15,079 nucleotides of DNA, from NCBI GenBank assembly GCA_005877965.1, contig VBNP01000050.1:1-15079 (forward strand). Direction: 5' to 3'. A program made the position numbers and the translations under genes. Under the pieces are notes generated by a model. The model had not been told where the DNA came from and did no database searches. It saw only the letters and a list, made by a program, of their open reading frames with translations. Of the stretch, positions 5,991 to 12,309 are shown one piece after another; within the stretch, counting starts at the first letter, position 1; the number at the start of each line of letters is the position of its first letter. This DNA comes from Gammaproteobacteria bacterium (GTDB lineage Bacteria; Pseudomonadota; Gammaproteobacteria; Steroidobacterales; Steroidobacteraceae).

Positions 5991-7550
5991 TCAGTCCGGC
6001 AGTCCGGCCAAGCGCAGGGAGGAAGCGATCTGCTCGGCATCGGCCGGATTCTTAAAAGGCTCCCTGCTCATGAATTGCGCGATCGAGAAGTCTGGCCTGA
6101 TGGACAGGCACGTGGCAACGCTGGCTCTGGCACAGTCCATCTCGCCTAGACGGGCATGGCATGCGGCCGTGAGCGCGACACTGCTGTAGAGGCGACCGCG
6201 CGCATGGCGGAGCCTCAACAGCGCATCCGCGTAGCGACCCAGGTTCATGCACGCCAAGCCCGCTGCGCGCCAGCACCACGGCACATCGAAGTACGGGTCG
6301 ATCTCTCTGGCCTTCGCAAACCAGGTGAGCGCTTGCTCAGACTCGCCGGTATAAACGAGGCAGGATCCGAGATCGGCGGCGTTCCATTGGTTGTTCGGAT
6401 TGATCTCGACCGCTCGCCGCGTGTATTGCTCCGCGAGATCGTAGTGCCGTTGCAGCAGGCACAGGTGACCGAGGATCGCATGACACGTGCTCTCGCCATC
6501 GTCGAGCTCGACGGCCCGCCTTGCGAGGACGTACGCCTTCTCCAACACACTGCCCGGGCTGCTCAGGTCATTGTGCCAACGCCTGCAAAACATCACGGCG
6601 AGTAACGCGTGCGCCAGGGCATAGCCGGGGTCAAGTTCGATGGCCTGCTCGAACAGCCGCGTAGCCTCCGCCGCGCCGAGTGAATCGTCCCAGGACAGCG
6701 CGTTGCCCTTCAGTACACACTCGTAGGCCGCGAGACTCGTGGGCGGCTTGCGGCGCGCGCGCTCGGCAGCCGAGACCTCAACCCGGCCGGCAAGCGTGCT
6801 GACGATCGTCTGCACGACCCGGTCCTGGACCGCAAAGATCTCCTCGACCCCGCGGTCGAATTTTTCGACCCAGATATCGCTGCCGGTCTCGGCGTCAACC
6901 AGCTGGACGCTGATACGGATGCGCTCGCCCATCCGCCGGATGCTGCCTTCGATGACGAAGCGAACGTTCAATTCGCGGGCGAGCTGCTTCGTATCGACCA
7001 CGACGCCGCGATACCGTAACGACGCCGAGGGCGAGCGCACTGCAAGCAGTCGCCAGCGCGATAGCTCGGTAATGATGTCCTCTGTGATACCGTTGCTGAA
7101 GTACGCCTGCGCCGGATCGCCGCTCAGGTTGACGAACGGCATGACCACGATCGACGGTTTGTCCGGCAGTGCCGCGGCCGCATTGGCTGTCGGGTCGGCC
7201 TGCGGTTCCGCCCACGGCGACACGGGTGCGATGAGTCGATAGCCCCGACGTACGACGTTGGCGATGTACCGAGGACTCTTCGGATCGTCGCCGAGAATGC
7301 GACGCAGTGCGGCCACGGCGGCGTACACCGAGTCCTGGCTGACGACCACGTCTTTCCACACCTGATCGAGCAATTCCTCGACGCTGACCACCTCGCCGCC
7401 GCGCTCGGCGAGGCACATCAGCAGCTGCATCGCCTTGGGTTCGAGTTTGATCGTGCGGCCGTCCTTGCAAATCTCATCCAGCGTCGGATCAACCCGCAAG
7501 TCGGCGATCCGGAGCAAGGAACGAGCTGCTGCTGAACTGACCAGTGGCAT
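5991..7550 (-). CDS. CadC-like regulator: winged helix, TolB-like and TPR domains
   Basis: A 519-residue protein. Residues about 12-110 form an OmpR/PhoB-type winged helix (KLEPKAMQLLMCLAERGGEVVSVEELLDQVW ... SVYAAVAALRRILGDD ... YIANVVRRGYRL). Residues about 131-245 match the TolB-like N-terminal module seen in such regulators (SIVVMPFVNLSGDPAQAYFSNGITEDIITELSRW; FVIEGSIRRMGERIRISVQLVDAETGSDIWVEKFDR). From about 280 to 500 there are TPR-like helical repeats (AIELDPGYALAHALLAVM, AVEINPNNQWNAADLG, AREIDPYF). No transmembrane helix separates the domains, unlike CadC/ToxR, so it is probably cytoplasmic and senses through its TPR part. It is divergent from the UrcA gene, a plausible target. Confidence 0.9.
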   Translation of the reverse strand: MPLVSSAAARSLLRIADLRVDPTLDEICKDGRTIKLEPKAMQLLMCLAERGGEVVSVEELLDQVWKDVVVSQDSVYAAVAALRRILGDDPKSPRYIANVVRRGYRLIAPVSPWAEPQADPTANAAAALPDKPSIVVMPFVNLSGDPAQAYFSNGITEDIITELSRWRLLAVRSPSASLRYRGVVVDTKQLARELNVRFVIEGSIRRMGERIRISVQLVDAETGSDIWVEKFDRGVEEIFAVQDRVVQTIVSTLAGRVEVSAAERARRKPPTSLAAYECVLKGNALSWDDSLGAAEATRLFEQAIELDPGYALAHALLAVMFCRRWHNDLSSPGSVLEKAYVLARRAVELDDGESTCHAILGHLCLLQRHYDLAEQYTRRAVEINPNNQWNAADLGSCLVYTGESEQALTWFAKAREIDPYFDVPWCWRAAGLACMNLGRYADALLRLRHARGRLYSSVALTAACHARLGEMDCARASVATCLSIRPDFSIAQFMSREPFKNPADAEQIASSLRLAGLPD

Positions 7551-7818
7551 CGTAACTTACTGATTAGGCATGCACTTTACTCGTGGAGGTCCTTCCCGAG
7601 GCCGGTTGCGATTTTACACAAACCTGGCGAGTTTGCGGTGATTGCGCCGCGTTCCGCCCTCCCTGTTCGGATTCAGACAATCCCTAGCTCACTTTCAGAC
7701 CCCTATCAGGACTCCCGGCGCGGCACGGAGCACTGTTTGCCTCGCGACGGCGGAGCCAAATCCGCCGGATGAAACCGCCAGGAACCATGAACCATTTACC
7801 AACACTCAGGAGACCATC
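7551..7818. promoter_or_regulatory. Divergent intergenic region, regulator and UrcA gene
   Basis: A 268-bp gap between oppositely oriented start codons. It must hold both promoters and is the natural place for the winged-helix regulator to bind. CAGGAGA at 7807-7813 is the ribosome-binding site of the UrcA gene. TAAAAT (minus strand, about 7613-7618) could be a -10 element for the regulator, but no matching -35 is clear. I found no convincing operator repeat by eye. Confidence 0.35.
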
Positions 7819-8199
7819 ATGAAAACTCTGCTCGCTTCCGCTAAGCATCCCCGTCTGGTCACTGCCGCGATCTTCGGCGCGCTTGCCTTGGGCTGCGGCG
7901 CAGTGTCCATCGCTGCCGACCGGAGCGATGTGCCTCAGGCCGTCGTGAAGTTCGGGGATCTCAACCTGTCGAACCCGCAGGGTGCGGCTACGCTCTACAA
8001 CCGCATCGTTTTCGCGGCCCATGAGGTGTGCAAATCCTTTGACACGAACATCCGCGACCTGGCGACGCACGCGCAAGTGAATGCTTGCGTTCACAGAGCA
8101 ATCACGGATGCGGTGACCAAGGTCGGCCAGGCGGAGTTGATCGCCGCATACAACACGAGGAACCGTCAGCCTCTGCCGATCACCGTTGCCGCTCGCTAG
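7819..8199 (+). CDS. UrcA family exported protein
   Basis: A 126-residue protein. The frame extends upstream to 7642, but ATG at 7819 has CAGGAGA just before it and begins a clear signal peptide (MKTLLASAKHPRLVTAAIFGA..., probably cut around AVSIAA/D at 33-34). The mature part has the UrcA pattern: VVKFGDLNLSNPQGAATLYNRIVFAAHEVC (42-71), then NAC (Cys90) and HRAITDAVTKVGQAELIAAY. The two cysteines probably form a disulfide in the periplasm. UrcA-family proteins are small exported proteins of unknown function, common in some alpha- and gammaproteobacteria. It is divergent from the CadC-like regulator and is followed by a strong hairpin. Confidence 0.9.
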   Translation: MKTLLASAKHPRLVTAAIFGALALGCGAVSIAADRSDVPQAVVKFGDLNLSNPQGAATLYNRIVFAAHEVCKSFDTNIRDLATHAQVNACVHRAITDAVTKVGQAELIAAYNTRNRQPLPITVAAR

Positions 8200-8209
8200 T
8201 CGATTTGTC

Positions 8210-8233
8210 GGGCGGTGGCGCTCGCCACCGCCC
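8210..8233 (+). terminator. Strong hairpin after the UrcA gene
   Basis: GGGCGGTGGC (8210-8219), loop GCTC, then GCCACCGCCC (8224-8233): a perfect 10-bp stem starting 11 nt after the stop codon. There is no T-run after it (CACGCGTAAAG), so it may act as an mRNA 3' stabiliser or a weak or Rho-assisted terminator rather than a textbook intrinsic one. Confidence 0.6.
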
Positions 8234-8264
8234 CACGCGTAAAGCGCTCTTTAAGTGAGCCCGG

Positions 8265-8560
8265 GTTTATGGGAGCACCTGAGTTGAGACCTCAGTCTTT
8301 TGTCGTTCCACGGGGATTTCGATCTATTCGGGTGCATGATGTTAAGCACGCGTATGGGCATCGGCTCATCGGCTGCGCGCCGCTGGTGTTGGTTTCGAGG
8401 ATCGCAAACTCCTCCTCGGCCAAGAGCCCGATCATGTCACGACACACTACTCGGCACCGGAAGTCGGAGTGTTGCTTGAGGCCTCTGAGAAGGTGTGCGA
8501 GTTGGAAGGCCGCAAAAGACCCGCACTAGCGACGGGTATCCTCCAAAGGGGATGGCTAGA
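8265..8560 (+). pseudogene. Frameshifted tyrosine integrase remnant (THYSAPE type)
   Basis: Two frames together give an integrase C-terminus. The first frame reads ...FRSIRVHDVKHAYGHRL, with H at 8335-8337, matching the HDLKHTFG/HxxR catalytic box (Lys in place of the usual Arg in many relatives). At about 8385 the match jumps to another frame: AGVGFEDRKLLLGQEPD..., then THYSAPEVGVLLEASEKVCE, with the nucleophile Tyr codon at 8448-8450 and the typical ELEGRKRPAL tail. LLGH has become LLGQ. The N-terminal arm-binding and core domains are absent. It has lost function by frameshift and truncation. It is a different subtype from the RYAHLAP remnant at 4281, so at least two integrases were once present. 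Confidence 0.8.
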
Positions 8561-8606
8561 GAGGTCCGATAGGTCCAATTTGATCCCATCTGGCGGTGTT
8601 CGAGAG

Positions 8607-8629
8607 CGCCGCCTTCGGGCGGCGTTTTT
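8607..8629 (+). terminator. Intrinsic terminator, TTCG loop
   Basis: CGCCGCC (8607-8613), loop TTCG (8614-8617), GGCGGCG (8618-8624), then TTTTT (8625-8629): a textbook Rho-independent terminator on the plus strand. It stands about 50-70 bp after the integrase remnant, so it was probably that gene's terminator. It also isolates the small membrane protein gene downstream. Confidence 0.85.
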
Positions 8630-8780
8630 ATGTCACGGGCTAAGCCTCGGGCGCAGGACCGGCAGGGCACAGCAATTGCCCCCGCGGACTCGCCAGTCTT
8701 TGCCCCATGCACGCGGTAACGCTTTCGCCTTATTTCGCACCGCTGACCGACTTGGTATCTGTGTTCAACAGGAGGTGCAG

Positions 8781-8975
8781 ATGAATCCTGTGAAAAACAA
8801 GGCGGAGCGTTCACACGCCCTCCCCAGGGAGTTGTGGCCCATTCTCGCGCTGATCTTTACCGGGCCGGTCCTGTTTGTAAACGTGCTCGTGGGTGGGGAT
8901 CGGGCGTTGCTGCGCGCCTGGATCATCGCGCTGATCGGATTGGCTTGCTTCGGCTTTCTGGGGCGGCGCAAGTAA
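8781..8975 (+). CDS. Small two-helix membrane protein
   Basis: A 64-residue protein. The frame is open further upstream, but a strong AGGAGG ribosome-binding site (8770-8775) precedes the ATG at 8781 by 5 nt, and the upstream frame runs through an intrinsic terminator. Two hydrophobic helices, WPILALIFTGPVLFVNVLVGG (about 19-39) and LLRAWIIALIGLACFGFLG (about 43-61), follow a basic N-terminus (MNPVKNKAERSHA) and precede a GRRK tail. I recognise no family. It lies between an integrase remnant and tRNA-Met copy B, so it is probably island cargo. Confidence 0.7.
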   Translation: MNPVKNKAERSHALPRELWPILALIFTGPVLFVNVLVGGDRALLRAWIIALIGLACFGFLGRRK

Positions 8976-9086
8976 ACGATAGCCCCGAGCGATGGACCGA
9001 TCGCTGCCTATCGCCCGCGCTGCTGACGCCGCGGCCATCCGGCGATCATTTGCCCGCCTCACAGATTCGACGCCAGCCGCGAGGAT

Positions 9087-9231
9087 CGGCGTCAACAAAG
9101 GCTCACGCCGCACTTCTCTGGCGGATTTATCAAAACGCAAGCCGAGGAATGCGGCATCTCGTTCGGTACGCTGATCCGCGACTTGCTGCGAGCCGCCACT
9201 CGACGTAGCCAGGTTCATCGACCGATCCTTT
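9087..9231 (+). pseudogene. Possible ribbon-helix-helix antitoxin remnant
   Basis: In one frame the DNA reads ...TPHFSGGFIKTQAEECGISFGTLIRDLLRAATRRSQ and ends at TAG 9229-9231. The part QAEECGISFGTLIRDLLRAA resembles the C-terminal helices of CopG/BrnA-type antitoxins (typically A-x-x-x-G-(I/V)-S/P-Y-x-T-L-I-x-x-L-L). I see no start codon with a ribosome-binding site and no toxin partner. It is probably a gene relic next to attachment copy B. The evidence is a single weak motif. Confidence 0.28.
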
Positions 9232-9315
9232 ACCCATAGTCGCACCTGGTTGATCCAGCGATCCAGCAATGCGTTCAGAGCTGACCTGGCATCAATTATT
9301 CAGCAATTAAATAGT

Positions 9316-9357
9316 TGGAAAGGGAGGGACTCGAACCCTCGACCCCGGCATTATGAG
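9316..9357 (-). repeat. tRNA-Met 3' half, copy B (attachment-site repeat)
   Basis: Same 42-bp block as copy A with one difference: anticodon loop CTCATAA, intact T-arm GAGGG/TTCGAGT/CCCTC, and acceptor strand CCTTTCC plus discriminator A on the minus strand. The CCA is not encoded (ACT instead) and there is no 5' half, so it is a footprint and not a gene. Similarity to copy A continues right into CGGTAGTTGGC, and repeat D2 then begins 28 bp past the end of this copy. Confidence 0.75.
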
Positions 9358-9385
9358 CGGTAGTTGGCTCAAGTTAGCTTGTAAG

Positions 9386-9481
9386 TTCAACAACTTGCCG
9401 AGGGGCGCCCGCCGCAACTGGCGCTACGCAGCACAACTGAGCACGACCGATTCCCGGAGAATTCCCGCAGAAATTGGGGTC
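9386..9481 (+). repeat. Dispersed 96-bp repeat D2
   Basis: Ungapped partner of D1 (4397-4492), about 81% identical by eye, with conserved CTTGCCGAGGG, CGCCCG and GCACAACTGAGCAC. It sits between tRNA-Met copy B and the mazEF operon. The ACTCCCGCA tandem of D1 is here ATTCCCGGA / ATTCCCGCA, with the same 11-bp spacing. Confidence 0.65.
9458..9481 (+). repeat. Short recombinase-site-like motif, copy 3
   Basis: AGAATTCCCGCAGAAATTGG, third member of the word family (431, 4470, 12179), closest to the copy at 4470 and ending D2. It lies about 100 bp right of tRNA-Met copy B. Confidence 0.4.
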
Positions 9482-9501
9482 ATGAGTGTCCCCACCAGCT
9501 G

Positions 9502-9533
9502 ATGTGGTATATGATGTGTATAGAGATCCACAT
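9502..9533. promoter_or_regulatory. Candidate mazEF promoter/operator palindrome
   Basis: ATGTGG (9502-9507) and CCACAT (9528-9533) form an inverted repeat around an AT-rich core, TATATGATGTGTATA (9509-9523), which is itself near-symmetric and can serve as a -10 region. It ends 15 nt before the antitoxin start. MazE-type antitoxins autoregulate through such palindromes, which is the expected role here. Confidence 0.5.
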
Positions 9534-9547
9534 TGGAATCCATAGCA

Positions 9548-9781
9548 GTGAAGACGATCCAGATGACTATCGACGAACGTCTCCTAAAAGTCGTCGACAA
9601 GATAACCCGAACGCGAAAGACAACCCGGTCTGCATTCATTCGCGATGCGCTCGAGGCGGAGATCCGGCGACAGCGCATTCACGAGGACGAGATTCGTCAC
9701 GGTGAGGGCTACACGCGCAAGCCAGTTGCTTCCGGTGAGTTCGATATCTGGGTAAGCGAACAGGACTGGGGTACATCGTGA
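9548..9781 (+). CDS. MazE-like ribbon-helix-helix antitoxin
   Basis: A 77-residue protein. GTG at 9548 is chosen because the ribbon strand starts V-K-T-I-Q-M-T-I-D; an in-frame TTG at 9533 falls inside the operator palindrome, and the ATG at 9563 would cut the strand. Residues about 2-45 form a ribbon-helix-helix (KTIQMTIDERLLKVVDKI ... TRSAFIRDALEAEIRR), which dimerises and binds DNA. The acidic tail (about 46-77, with EDEIRHGEGYTRKPV and SEQDWG) should wrap and neutralise the toxin. Its stop overlaps the toxin start by 4 nt (GTGA), indicating coupled translation. A truncated second copy lies at 561-707. Confidence 0.85.
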   Translation: MKTIQMTIDERLLKVVDKITRTRKTTRSAFIRDALEAEIRRQRIHEDEIRHGEGYTRKPVASGEFDIWVSEQDWGTS

Positions 9782-10095
9782 ATCGGGGTGACGTCTGCTG
9801 GTACACGTTCAAAATACCCGACAAGAAGCGTCCGGTGCTGATCCTGACACGTGATTCGGCGATCGCGGTGCTGCACTCGGTCACGGTTGCTCCGATCACA
9901 TCTACTATCCGTAGTATCCCCACTGAGGTCGTTCTGACAAAAGCAGACGGGTTACCAACCACCTGCGCGGCGAACTTCGACAATCTCCAGACCGTGCCCA
10001 AGAGCAATATCGGCGATCGCATTGCCCGATTGACGGCGCGAAAAATGCAAGAAGCGGGCACGGCGGTGTCATTCGCGCTCGGCTTCGACAACTGA
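9778..10095 (+). CDS. MazF/PemK-type mRNA endoribonuclease toxin
   Basis: A 105-residue protein of normal length for the family. It starts at GTG 9778, overlapping the antitoxin stop. Family marks: MNRGDVCWYTF with the opening strand (R-G-D-V/I), KRPVLILTRD (17-26, with the conserved RP and catalytic-region Arg25), VTVAPITSTIRSIPTEV (35-51) and CAANFDNLQTVPKSNI (63-78, compare the usual N-x-D-Q-x-x-T-V). MazF-type toxins cut mRNA at short sequences when the antitoxin is degraded. No truncation is apparent, so the pair is probably active and likely stabilises the surrounding island. Confidence 0.9.
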   Translation: MNRGDVCWYTFKIPDKKRPVLILTRDSAIAVLHSVTVAPITSTIRSIPTEVVLTKADGLPTTCAANFDNLQTVPKSNIGDRIARLTARKMQEAGTAVSFALGFDN

Positions 10096-10162
10096 TTGAG
10101 CCCGAGTGATACTCGGCATCGAAGATCGACCAGATTGCCGTGTGATAACTTTCAGCCGATCC

Positions 10163-10176
10163 CATGCCGCGGCATG
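10163..10176. promoter_or_regulatory. Perfect 14-bp palindrome upstream of TPR gene
   Basis: CATGCCGCGGCATG is a perfect palindrome 47 bp before the start codon of the exported TPR gene and 68 bp after the toxin stop. It could be an operator for the TPR gene or part of an RNA hairpin. A weaker hairpin, CCGAG-TGATA-CTCGG (10103-10117), follows the toxin gene. The role is inferred from position only. Confidence 0.35.
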
Positions 10177-10223
10177 CATGTCGTCGGCCTGTGCTCCGGG
10201 CGCCAGGTGCCGAGGGAACCTCA

Positions 10224-11864
10224 ATGAGACACAGAAGAACTCTTGCATTTGTCTGCATGTGCGCAGCTCTGGTATCGCGCGCGGGCGCGCAAGAGCAGCA
10301 CTCTCATCACGGCGCGAGCGAAGCGCTGGGGAGCGTTCACTTTCCGGTCGCGTGCGAAACCGGGGTTCAAGCGACCTTCACGCGGGCGGTGGCGCTGCTC
10401 CACTCCTTCGGCTACGAAGAGGCCCGCAAGTCCTTCGCGAAGGTTGGCGAGCAAGACCCCAGCTGCGGAATGGCAGCCTGGGGAATCGCCATGACCTACT
10501 ACCATCCGATCTGGGCGCCTCCGACGGCGGCCGAGCTCGCAGCAGGAGCAGCCGCAGCTGACCGAGCGAGTGCCGTAGGCGCCAGAACCGATCGGGAAAA
10601 GCGCTACGTCACCGCAATCGGCGCCTTCTACCGCGATTTCGGCGGGGTCGATCACCGCACGCGCGCCCTCGCTTACAAGGAGGCCATGGAGGATCTGGCG
10701 CGCCGCTATCCCGATGATCACGAGGCGTCGGCATTTTACGCGCTGGCGTTGCTTGGGACGGCAGCACCGGGTGATGCAGCCTTCGCCGCTCAAAAGCAGG
10801 CGGCGGACATCCTCAACGGCCTGCTTATGAAGGAACCGCAGCATCCGGGAGCGATCCACTACCTGATCCACGCCTACGACTACCCGTCGCTCGCCGCGAT
10901 GGCGCTACCGGCGGCGCGGACGTACGCGAAGATTGCGCCCTCCTCGCCGCATGCCTTGCACATGCCGTCGCACATCTTCACACGGCTCGGGCTGTGGCCG
11001 GAGTCGATCGAATCAAACCTCGCCTCGGCCGACGCCGCGCGGCGTCTGGTTGCAAGGACCTATCCCGGGGCCGCTTCATTCGACGCTCTGCACGCCCTCG
11101 ATTATCTGGAGTATGCGTACTTGCAGACCGGCAACGAGCCGAAGGCGCGTCAGGTGCGCGAGGATGCGGCGACTGCGAGGAAGTTCGATGATCCGAACTT
11201 CGCTGTCGGTTACGCGCTCGCCGCCATCCCAGCACGCTTCGCCCTGGAGCATCGTCGCTGGGACGAGGCTGCGACGCTCGAAGCGCCGGATGCCAGCCTT
11301 CCCTGGCAGAATTTCCCGTACGCACGCGCCATAACGCAATTCGCGCGAGCGTTGGGCTCAGCGCGCGGCGGCGAGCCTAAGCGCGCGTACGCGCCACTCG
11401 CCAACCTCGAAGAAATTCATACAACGCTGGTCAAATCACCTGTTCCCGGTCCCTACGACTGGGCGGGACAGGTGGACTCCATGCGACTGGCTGCTGCGGC
11501 CTGGGTTGCGTATTCCGAGGGTCACCGGAGCGAGGCTGTCGATCTCGCGCGCACTGCGGCCGATCTTGAGGATCGCGTGGGCAAGCATCCGGTGAGTCCG
11601 GGAGGCGTGCTGCCCGCGCGCGAGTTGCTTGCCGACTTGCTGCGCGAGATGGGGCAGGCGGACGAAGCGCTGCAGCAGTACGAGGCTTCTTTGAGCGTGG
11701 CGCCCAACCGATTCAACGGTCTCTACGGCGCGGCGCAATCGGCCGAGGCCTCCGGCGACTCACGAAAGGCGACGCAGTATTACGCGATGCTCGCGGAGAA
11801 CTGCTCCTCGTCTGACCGTACGGAGGTCAAGCGTGCCCGCGACTTCCTCGAGCGGCACAAGTAG
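10224..11864 (+). CDS. Exported tetratricopeptide-repeat protein
   Basis: A 546-residue protein. ATG at 10224 has CGAGGGA upstream and starts a signal peptide (MRHRRTLAFVCMCAALVSRAGA, cut before QE), while the longer frame from 10164 spoils it. A His-rich stretch (HSHH) follows. The family pattern is then VHFPVACETGVQATFTRAVALLHSFGYEEARKSFAKV and MAAWGIAMTYYHPIWAPPTAAEL, seen in exported TPR proteins where a group of bulk cells is counted as FxRGxxLLHSFxYxxA. Many TPR-like helix pairs follow, for example HMPSHIFTRLGLWPESIESN, HALDYLEYAYLQTG and ARELLADLLREMGQADEALQQYE. No catalytic motif is seen. A periplasmic scaffold role is plausible and the substrate is unknown. Confidence 0.85.
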   Translation: MRHRRTLAFVCMCAALVSRAGAQEQHSHHGASEALGSVHFPVACETGVQATFTRAVALLHSFGYEEARKSFAKVGEQDPSCGMAAWGIAMTYYHPIWAPPTAAELAAGAAAADRASAVGARTDREKRYVTAIGAFYRDFGGVDHRTRALAYKEAMEDLARRYPDDHEASAFYALALLGTAAPGDAAFAAQKQAADILNGLLMKEPQHPGAIHYLIHAYDYPSLAAMALPAARTYAKIAPSSPHALHMPSHIFTRLGLWPESIESNLASADAARRLVARTYPGAASFDALHALDYLEYAYLQTGNEPKARQVREDAATARKFDDPNFAVGYALAAIPARFALEHRRWDEAATLEAPDASLPWQNFPYARAITQFARALGSARGGEPKRAYAPLANLEEIHTTLVKSPVPGPYDWAGQVDSMRLAAAAWVAYSEGHRSEAVDLARTAADLEDRVGKHPVSPGGVLPARELLADLLREMGQADEALQQYEASLSVAPNRFNGLYGAAQSAEASGDSRKATQYYAMLAENCSSSDRTEVKRARDFLERHK

Positions 11865-12000
11865 CTTGTGGCGTGCATGCAAGGCCGCCGCAACTGAACG
11901 AGAAGCCACCCCGCACATCCGGAACCAGCCGCGAGGAGTGCTCAGGATGCGCGTACCGTGCAACGGTCATCCGGCGGCCGTTCGTCCATCTTGATTCAAC

Positions 12001-12044
12001 TGGTGGAAGGGAGGGACTCGAACCCTCGACCCCAGCATTATGAG
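12001..12044 (-). repeat. tRNA-Met 3' half, copy C (attachment-site repeat)
   Basis: Minus-strand reading gives CTCATAA anticodon loop, TGCTG, variable loop, T-arm GAGGG/TTCGAGT/CCCTC, acceptor CCTTCC plus A and encoded CCA (12001-12003). It has one A fewer in the acceptor strand and one G-to-A change relative to A and B. Unlike them, the bases 5' of the loop (CGGCA) can pair with TGCTG, so the whole anticodon arm can fold. However, no 5' acceptor strand complementary to CCTTCC lies within tRNA distance. It is a partial tRNA and the third direct repeat of the set. Confidence 0.75.
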
Positions 12045-12147
12045 TGCCGAGCCGAAGAATCGGGCTCTCGCCGCTTAGTCGTAGGTACCTGATTGTAGGC
12101 ACATCTTTTTACTACGGATCTGCTGGACGGGACGGCGTAGCAGCCAT

Positions 12148-12175
12148 TTGGGCACCAAAGAGCACGGTTGGGCAC
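12148..12175 (+). repeat. TTGGGCAC direct repeat, 20-bp spacing
   Basis: TTGGGCAC occurs at 12148-12155 and 12168-12175, exactly 20 bp (about two helical turns) apart, with a weaker TTGGGCAG near 12228. The pair sits 100-130 bp from tRNA-Met copy C and just before motif copy 4. It fits a pair of protein-binding sites, perhaps for an integrase or excisionase. This is inferred from spacing and context. Confidence 0.35.
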
Positions 12176-12178
12176 AGG

Positions 12179-12202
12179 AGAATCACGCGAAATTCACGCG
12201 CG
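12179..12202 (+). repeat. Short recombinase-site-like motif, copy 4
   Basis: AGAATCACGCGAAATTCACG, fourth member of the word family (431, 4470, 9458), closest to the copy at 431. The rest of 11865-12309, between the TPR and MFS genes, contains copy C, the TTGGGCAC pair and no recognisable gene. Confidence 0.38.
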
Positions 12203-12309
12203 CTCGTGCAGCCCGGGGAAGTCTTCTTGGGCAGTTGTTCAACGACCGGCCGAGTTCCAGGCCGTACGGAATGCGATGTCGGACGGCGGCGATGATGATG
12301 GGTGACACG

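Noticed and set aside
8469..8780. Fusion of the integrase tail with the small membrane protein in one open frame
   Set aside because: The frame happens to stay open, but an intrinsic terminator lies between and the membrane protein has its own strong ribosome-binding site.
8992..9208. Overlapping plus-strand ORFs after the small membrane protein
   Set aside because: No ribosome-binding site and no recognisable domain; composition looks like chance reading of GC-rich DNA.
12001..12090. A complete tRNA-Met gene at copy C
   Set aside because: The anticodon and T arms are present, but no 5' acceptor strand complementary to CCTTCC exists within tRNA length, so only the 3' half is called.
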